Assembly (NCBI GenBank): GCA_037074705.1
Contig: CM073590.1
Location: 93,178,947 to 93,242,946 of the forward strand
From: Zhengitettix transpicula
Lineage: Eukaryota > Arthropoda > Insecta > Orthoptera > Tetrigidae
Reading direction: 5' to 3'
Length of the DNA: 64,000 nucleotides
Shown here: piece by piece, positions 57,149-64,000 of the stretch
How the letters are laid out: each line of letters begins with the position of its first letter
Position numbering within the stretch: the stretch's first letter is position 1
Program-made: the position numbers and the translations under genes
The notes under the pieces: generated by a model
The model's input: the letters and a program-made list of their open reading frames with translations, nothing else
Told to the model about the DNA's origin: nothing
The model's database searches: none

Positions 57149-57543
57149 TTATGTTATTTTTTTGTTTGTTGGTTGTGAAATATCCATCTCCGTTATGTGA
57201 ATTATGGGCGCCGGGTTCTTACACTGAATTTGGTCATAATTGTCGTTTGCGGTCTGATTATTATTCATTAGTGCATCTCTATTGGGACAATTTATCTCGA
57301 TATGGCCGGGAGTTTTACAATTATAGCAGTTATCGTTCTCCGCTTCTAGATACACCCTATAGTTATTGTAACATTATCGATTCCAGAAGGGAGTTTAACT
57401 CCTCTGGGTTAATGATGAATTGTCTTCTGAAACTTTTTATGTGAGAAAACTTTCGGTGTCCAATATTAATTTTAATATCCGAAAACATTTCATATTATAA
57501 TTCAAAGATTATTAAATAGTAGTTAAATTGTCACCGATAGTTT
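57149..57543 (-). pseudogene. LINE ORF1 (gag-like) fragment with CCHC zinc knuckle
   Basis: A nucleic-acid-binding ORF1 of a Jockey-type LINE, in pieces. Upstream part (57,475-57,362): INIGHRKFSHIKSF..., INPEELNSLLESIMLQ, then a frameshift, then YRVYLEAENDNCYNCKTPGH and IEINCP (57,280-57,345). C-X2-C-X4-H-X4-C is a complete zinc knuckle, and the preceding P.EL...ES....YR..L sequence is the usual linker in this family. Frame open to 57,149. ORF2 start follows on the same strand at 56,780. The outer edge (57,509-57,543) shares a ~35-bp block with 59,551-59,588. Confidence 0.7.
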
Positions 57544-57654
57544 ATCTGTTAATGTGAAGTGCTTTGCAATGAGCAAAGAAATTCAGTAGTAATACAGAAT
57601 ATTCTTCCGCTAAGCAGACGATGAGTACACGTGTGATATATGTGATGAAGAAAG

Positions 57655-57657
<3 letters not shown>

Positions 57658-57697
<40 letters not shown>
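57658..57697. repeat. (TA)n microsatellite bordering E8
   Basis: An uninterrupted TA run ending exactly at the TGTAATGATT start of E8. Confidence 0.95.
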
Positions 57698-57700
<3 letters not shown>

Positions 57701-58751
57701 AATGATTAATTAAATGTGTTGAAATTTAATCGCCCCACATTGTAATGATTAATTAAAAGCGATTAATTAACAAATTGATTGCTCCACATTGTGGAAGCCA
57801 AAATGTAATGGTTATCAAAAGGAGATTAATTAATTAACAAACACAATTTTATTGAATTATTTAAACAATTAATTTGCAGTTTTATTAAATTGATAGTTCG
57901 TTCTGAAAAAAATTATTTTATTTTAACAGGAAGGATCGAGAAATAATTACTACTTTAAACTTTACGATACTATTTATTATTTAATAGAAATTTATAACAT
58001 TTTCTCTGAGGTTAAATACATTTAAAGTTTAAATGTTTAGAAATTTGATAACTCTTCTTTCAGGGTCGTTTACCTGGGCTTGAGAAGTAAAGAACAACTT
58101 TTGTATTTACGTTACAATCATAGAATTTATAAATTAACAAACAAAACCAAAAAAAGACGAACAAAATCTGACGAATACCTTTAACTATCGTTTAAAAACT
58201 TAATTAACTTGGTTTCTACTTACAAAAATGTTCGGCTGGTACCAGACTTAGATTCCTGGGCTCGGGAACACAATTTACACTAAAAAGGCCATGAATCACT
58301 GACTCTCCACTTGATTGTCAAACACACGGTCGTAGTTATTGAATTTTCCGCCGGGAACTGGATCTGCTGCACCTCCGGATCATCAGCCAGACATATTGTT
58401 TCACATTGTCTTTATGTGGAAAATGATTATCTCAGTACGCGAATGAATCTTAATGTGGCGCTAAATATTTGATTACTCTTTGCAGTTTTTTTTACAAAGT
58501 CTCTCGCTGTCCAAACTTTATACTTGTATTCAAAACTTGTAACTTTCTCGGTTGGATTTATACTCGGGCCACGCTGTTCGTTACTCTCAAATTTTGCCTT
58601 CCTCTCCCGACTACAATATCAGACAGACTGCCCTTCCGGAAAACGCTCATAGCCCACGACAAACCCCGCCGAGCCATTGTCGTCTTTGAAGAATTGGTAC
58701 CGTTAACAATCCAATTATTAAAATTATTACTGGCCCCTAATTCGTATTACA
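57698..58751 (-). mobile_element. TA-flanked LTR-like element E8
   Basis: TGTAATGATT start, CGTATTACA end, then ATATGTAT: a 1,054-bp unit. On the minus strand: GGGGCCAGTAATAATT; GGATTGTTAACGGTACCAAT; a TATA-like AGTATAAATCC (58,555-58,565); an ATG-containing ATGGCCTTTTTAGTG (58,278-58,292, frame closed by a stop, unlike E7); CTGGTACCAGCCGAACA then donor-like GTAAGTAG (58,216-58,223); TCAGATTTTGTTCG; AAGCCCAGGTAAACGACCCTGAAAG (58,061-58,080 region); CATTACA; TTTTGGCTTCCACAATGTGG (57,783-57,802); and two further TTAATTAATCATTACA repeats before the TA tract. This tandem repetition of the terminal block is the best evidence that short LTR-end copies follow the primer-like site. Confidence 0.7.
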
Positions 58752-59099
58752 ATATGTATTTTTATTATATATCATCCACGAAAACCATTGTACGGGATAT
58801 AAATTTCTTATAAGATTATAATCAAATGTTCCTTTATTAGTATATATTCCTTTGCTAGTTCTTCCGTACGTTAAATATATTCTCTCCACACAAAAAGATA
58901 AATTTTATTCCATGCAGAAATATTCGGCACAATTTTTAAGTAATTAAAATCATGGGGAGATAATTTTCACCAGTTTTATAATTTTGAGTTTTTCATACCT
59001 TATATCTCATACATTTAACTAACACGCGTGTATTAAAATCATAAACACATATGTTGTTTGCTCGCTGGATTGGTTATACACAAAAATATGGTCTCCGGA
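58752..59099. other. AT-rich spacer, nothing recognised
   Basis: Sequence between E8 and the next LINE-like segment, with no gene signal. Confidence 0.35.
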
Positions 59100-59590
59100 C
59101 TTAAATTAGAAGAAAAAAAAGGTAGATAAAGGGACACATATTGGTATGGTACTTAACCCCTGAGTGGACTGCGCTGTGAAAAGATACGAGGTTGGGCAGC
59201 TGGTGGACCCTGGATGTTTTTCGGCTCTGGTGGGTTCCTGGCACGACGTAGGGCTGCTGGTAGACCCTGTAGATTGGTGATGGCGGTTCGGATACACACT
59301 CGCTCTAGGTTCCATTCAGTTCTTTCTCCAACAAATCAACTATTATCCTCCCTCTTCGTCTCCTCCTCAACGACTGTCCAAAGATATCCTTCCTTTTTCC
59401 ATCCTCACCACATTTCGGGATATCGTGGATCGTGTCGGTGATGGACCAATCTCTATCCCTGGTTCCATCACATGACCTTCCACACCTACCAGGGAAATCC
59501 TTTCCCTGCCGCCAAAGCCACCCCCATCGGTGAACCAGTTCTCTCTGAAGACTATTAAATAGTAGTTAAGTTGTCACCGATGGTTTATTT
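59100..59590 (-). pseudogene. Possible LINE 5' segment, minus strand
   Basis: At its outer edge the minus strand reads AACCATCGGTGACAACTTAA then CTACTATTTAATAGTC, matching the edge of the ORF1 remnant at 57,509-57,543 in the same orientation. The remainder (59,110-59,540) is GC-rich with Gly/Arg-rich and Pro/Thr/Ser-rich short frames. These include a 69-codon minus frame with imperfect repeats of a STGSTSSPTS-like string (59,106-59,315). It may be the 5' part of a second copy of the same LINE, but only the shared edge is firm. Confidence 0.35.
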
Positions 59591-60754
59591 CTGCCATGGT
59601 GTCAGAGTGCATCTGCAGGAAAATGGTGCATTTACCATTGTCGGCAGTTTCTATTGTCTTATGACTTGAGAAATGACCACCTGCAGGTAAATTGTACCCT
59701 ACTTTTGTCCATAGTTATTTCCATTGTCTAGGTGTAAAAAAATCTTTAAATTTATCTATATAATAAAAATTAGGTTTGTATTTATTTAAGTTAATTTCTA
59801 TACAAATTTAAACGCGTTGACAGATTGTAACAAAAATTGGTACAAATATTCTTTAAATCACGAGAAACGGTGGAAATAATTATAATTAAAAAACGTGACC
59901 ATTTGGCTTTAAATTACTGCGCGCCAAGAGACCTTGACGTCACACGAGAGAGAGAGGCGTTAGTACGTGACGAAGAAAGGAAATAGTTCCTTTTTCCGTA
60001 ATGAAATTAAGCAGAAAAATTCAGATTGAATAAAAAATATAATTTTATCCACTAATACTCCATCCGATGATAATAAAAAACAATACGAAATACTTTACGA
60101 TCCTTGCGGAAAATTTAAGTTAATTCTCGTACCATATTAGTCAAGTCCAATATGGCGTTTACATTGTGAATCTAACTAACATTTTCATCAATTTAATCTT
60201 TCGTAATGTCTGAAGACTGAGGGACAATTATATCCTGCAATACTCAAGGAGTATATTTAAGTATTCCATTTGTAAAGAAATTCGGAGTAATGTTTGTTGG
60301 TATTGATGAAATAAAATTCAATGTATTTTATAGCTGGTCAATTACTGTAGTATCGGTCGAAAGCTTGTACGAAACTAGGAACAGTTAGAGTCAGGTAAAA
60401 TCACTTCCTGACTAAAGAGTAATTTAGAATTAAATAATTTTTCGGGCTTACATAAATAAGTACACGGGCAACAACATAATGGAGACGTACGCTACAGCTC
60501 ATGTCAAACATTTAAATAATGTGTTACGTTTAGAACTCAATGAATAAATTGATATATTTTAGGGAATATTATGAAATTCAACAATGGCTATATTGTAGAT
60601 ACATTTATAAAGAAATGATCGAGAGATGTATTGGTACGATTACCGTAATAGAACGACTGATTCGTACGCGACAGGCACGAAAAGAAGACGTAAAAGAGGA
60701 AATATGGTATGCTAGATATAACAAATCTAGAGTACATTAATACACGAAGCTAAT
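59591..60754. other. AT-rich DNA, no gene recognised
   Basis: A 66-codon plus frame (60,540-60,740) is Arg/Ile-rich with no domain I know. Confidence 0.35.
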
Positions 60755-61090
60755 TAGATAAATATTTATTGATTGATTTTATTAATTCCATTAGTCCTCG
60801 ATTGAGGTAATAATATACGCCATAAATGAAATTAAAAGTAGTTTCCAGAAACTATGGAAGGTTAACGTAGAACACAAACTTTTTCTGCAAAACATAACTA
60901 AGAATGCAGAATAATAATTACAAATTAATTAAGAATTAAATTTAATTAAATTACAATGCAAGCCAGAAAACGGATTTAAACTTAGTAAGAAACCAGTTTA
61001 ATATTTTCAGAGAATGCTTAAAATTCAGGTTAAATTATTTAGACAAATAAAGTAATCACCGAACAAAATAACTATGGAAGTACACTCACA
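60755..61090. repeat. Interspersed repeat family R1, copy b
   Basis: Aligns with 2,099-2,420 over its full length and, at its left end, with 29,022-29,200. Key shared blocks: ATTCCATTAG..CTCGA..GAGGTAATA, ATAAATGAAATTA, ACTAAGAAT, ATAATTACAAATTAATTAA and AATCACCGAA. Non-coding. Confidence 0.6.
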
Positions 61091-63474
61091 AAAAGTAACA
61101 AAAAACCACAACACACTAATGCATACACTTCTTCGATCTGAAATATGATAAATCTTTGGTATTTCATGCCCTAATAAACAGACAAAAAAAGCAGAAAAAA
61201 CTATAGAGAAATTATTTAAAGAAGACAATTTTACAAAGCAATATATTCAAATATTTTGCAGAAAAATTATTTCGACTATTAGAAGAACGATCAAGAAAAT
61301 CCTGTACTAAGGAAAACGCACCTGATTCCCAAAACTATTTTAATTATTATTATTTACCTCTTGGGGAGGAATATTATATAAAATTATTATACATCTCTGT
61401 ATGGAGAATACTTCTCTGGTAGAGAGCAAGGCGATGCTTGTCCGATCTTAGAACTGATCGATTACTAGTCTCATATTAGGAGAGTTAGTATATGTAAACG
61501 TTTGAATAAAGTTTTTCAACTAGATCTATAATTCGTTCTAGAAAGTATTCTATTGGAAACTTCCCCAATATGCGATTGACAGAAAATAATTAAAATAATT
61601 TAATATGCAACACTTAGGAAAAAAATAAAGAGACGGGTAAACTTATTTAATTTTTAGCAACTCGTAGACATTTCAAGCTTTTTCATTCTTTCTAGATGTT
61701 GTTGCTGGCCGAGACCAGGAACCTACTTTTATAGTATCTTTTGCGTTATTTTATATATATATATATATATAGTTTATGTGTTAAATTTTCTAATTTTCAA
61801 TTGATGTGTGCCGTACATTCCGATTTCTGTTGTGGTGAATTCTCTTCGTTACCAGCTGAAGTCTGGGAATTCCTTTGACAGTCTCCGAGTCAATTGCGGT
61901 AGCAGAGCTGAGCTCTTCTCTCTCTGTAGCCGCATTGTCCTCCTATTCAGTTATTACTCCAGAGGCAGCCTGAAAGGCGGATTAGGAGCCGAGTAAATAC
62001 AAAACCGAGGGTGGACAGATTTAGGCAAACTGCGGCTGACTGCTTCTCCTGTCTCAATACCGCCTGAGATAACCTCCGTGGAATTAATATATTTCATGAA
62101 TCCCAAAAAGTGACATTATCTTCGTTTTTTCATCTCAATAACACCGTTTCACAAACAAAACTGTACATTGCAAGAATAAAAACTCTTTTCAATACAAAGA
62201 GATTGAGTAATCGTTTCATAACATATTTGAACCTACATAACGCAAATAATTCTCTACAATTCTCAGAGTTTATTTCAAGAAAGTATGAGGCTCATTTACA
62301 GAAGTGAAATTGATTAAAAAATAGGTATATATATACTTATTCGTGAATTCGTCCTAAATATTTAAACGATGTTCCCTTTGTATGACAAATCCTTTTGTTT
62401 CTTTTTCATGGTAGTCCCTTAACGGAACCAGGCATTTATCGAACACGAGACTACCCTCCAGGTATATTTTCCGATATTGTATGAGAGAATAAGTGCACAA
62501 CGACGGCATTGTTGGACGCATATTGAAATTTGAAGTTATAGAATGCCACACAATGCTGTATGCACCAGAGCAGCAAAAAAAATCCACGCTACTTTTGTAT
62601 GCGTTAGCAGATAATAACAATAATGAAAAGTAAGTATCTAAAACATAATAAATAAACAGAAATTAACATCTCTAAATTTACATGGTCACACGTATATATA
62701 TATATATATATTTCTAATGTTTTTGGAATTCTGCCGGTAACGCTACGCAAGTTTTGCTTCACTGATCGTGTCAAGTAATAGGAAAATATATTTATATTAT
62801 TCTCAACTATTTATATTATTAACTTTATTAGCGATCCCCTTAATTATGTTGCACGTGTGATCGTGGTGTAATGCCGAGTAGAATATGTCCCATTACTAAT
62901 TCATTACACAGGTTGAGTGCAACATTAAATTTTATTCATTCGATGTGTTTTATTATTATAAATTTGCCTAATATGTGGATGTATCAACTGATTGGCAGCA
63001 GAACTTCTTTAAGGACCTTTATATCAATATATTTCAATAACAATGAGAAAAGGTATAGTTTTATTTTATTAAGAAATGGGATAATAATATTACAAGCATT
63101 ATAGAAGCTTTAATCTATTTTATTTGCGATTATCGAAAGTCACTACCACAAAGAAAAATAATTAATTTTGAATATTATTCCTGATACTGCCATAATCGCT
63201 TTGTTAACGTTAACCAGCATAAAGGAGACCTCCTGATATAATTAATTACATAATTTAACAGATGAAACATGTGGATTACGTTTAAAATAAATGTTATATT
63301 TAATATATCTGAATAGTTTAGTTTTAAGAACGATTTAAATACATCAAATTAATTTATTAGTAACGGTACGAATTAATTGGTTGCATAAGTAAATAACTTT
63401 TTACTTTCTTAAAAATATTTATTGATTTTTGTGTTTGAAGGAGCTTTCGGTAATGACACATTCGCGTTTCATAA

Positions 63475-63523
<49 letters not shown>

Positions 63524-64000
63524 TGGAACCTTTATGTCTTGATACTTTGATCCTATAAACATTATAAAATATAAACAAAACATGATATATTTTAACTTAT
63601 TGATGAAAAACACGGCACATTCTTCAAAACTCGATAAATGTTTCGAAAAACGTAAAAAATGTTAACTCGTGTGACTGTTTATAACCTGGAATTACTAATA
63701 AACCCGTATAATTAATTCTATATTTATCTTTAGAATATAATATATTGCAAGTACATTAATAATAAATGTAAATTTTAAATATTAATTTGGTTTTTATCAA
63801 ATTTGAAAACCATAAGATGCATTAATATAGAGTAAAAATACATTTTTATAGCATCATAAAAATAAAGAAGCGTTACTTCAATATGAAGTTCTATTCTTTA
63901 GAAATTTAATATATGCCATTTACTATTTTCAAGAATTACACATTTAATAACGTTTATTAACGCAGGTATGTATTTAGTATGGCGTCACAAATATTGATCG
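61091..64000. other. AT-rich DNA with TA microsatellites; no gene recognised
   Basis: TA runs lie at 61,753-61,770, 62,694-62,711 and 63,478-63,519, none with an adjoining TGT...ACA element. A GC-balanced stretch at 61,800-62,070 carries a 62-codon frame that I do not recognise. An 88-codon minus frame (62,354-62,620) and a 77-codon plus frame (62,871-63,104) also lack known domains. Confidence 0.4.

Overview
The window is A+T-rich eukaryotic DNA, almost certainly from an arthropod and most likely an insect with a large, repeat-laden genome. A hemimetabolous (cockroach, termite or stick-insect type) host is a guess from general style; nothing here fixes the order. The evidence is the mix of degraded mobile elements: Penelope-like retroelements with GIY-YIG remnants and hammerhead-like ends, tRNA-headed SINEs, Jockey/CR1-style LINE fragments, Tc1/mariner, hAT and MADF remnants, and many TA microsatellites. 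I recognise no intact host protein gene, rRNA, true tRNA gene or CRISPR array. The open frames of 60-141 codons look like chance frames or decayed transposon genes. The window reads as intergenic DNA or the inside of a very large intron.

Layout. 1-4,000: unique AT-rich DNA, an 89-bp tandem duplication and two interspersed repeats (R1, R2). 4,012-6,317: two tandem ~1.1-kb elements (E1, E2) embedded in TA repeats. 8,340-9,135: inverted copy of repeat family R4. 12,060-19,440: two copies of family R3, a nested group of Penelope-like ends with a GIY-YIG pseudogene, and a near-perfect 194-bp tandem duplication. 19,650-20,465: two more Penelope-like ends. 25,500-26,630: Tc1-like transposase debris and a MADF-domain exon-like piece. 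28,800-29,200: SINE plus R1. 30,900-32,210: a 116-bp inverted repeat with matching open arms and unidentified short open frames. 32,587-36,335: R2 followed by a run of E elements (E9 partial, E3, E4, E5), two of them in opposite orientation. 37,300-38,955: SINE and R2. 40,625-41,785: a 112-bp direct-repeat pair. 42,284-43,156: palindromic Penelope-like end pair and a LINE reverse-transcriptase C-terminus. 45,000-47,220: hAT remnant and a full R4 copy. 48,238-51,615: E6, SINE, E7, R2. 51,926-55,240: Penelope-like ends, including a cluster of five hammerhead-like motifs. 56,640-59,590: LINE ORF1/ORF2 remnants flanking E8. 59,591-64,000: mostly unique AT-rich DNA with one R1 copy and TA tracts.

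Two systems deserve attention. First, the E family (E1-E8, about 0.9-1.15 kb each, together roughly 8 kb) begins TGT, ends ACA, lies in or beside TA tracts, and in several copies carries a primer-binding-like motif, a CAGGGT...GGG box and a splice-donor-like GTRAGTA next to GGTACCAG. It looks like an LTR-retroelement relic with a strong preference for TA microsatellites. Second, eight to eleven Penelope-like termini carry CTGANGA...GAAA cores. The one at 54,901-54,949 folds as a plausible hammerhead ribozyme with three stems.
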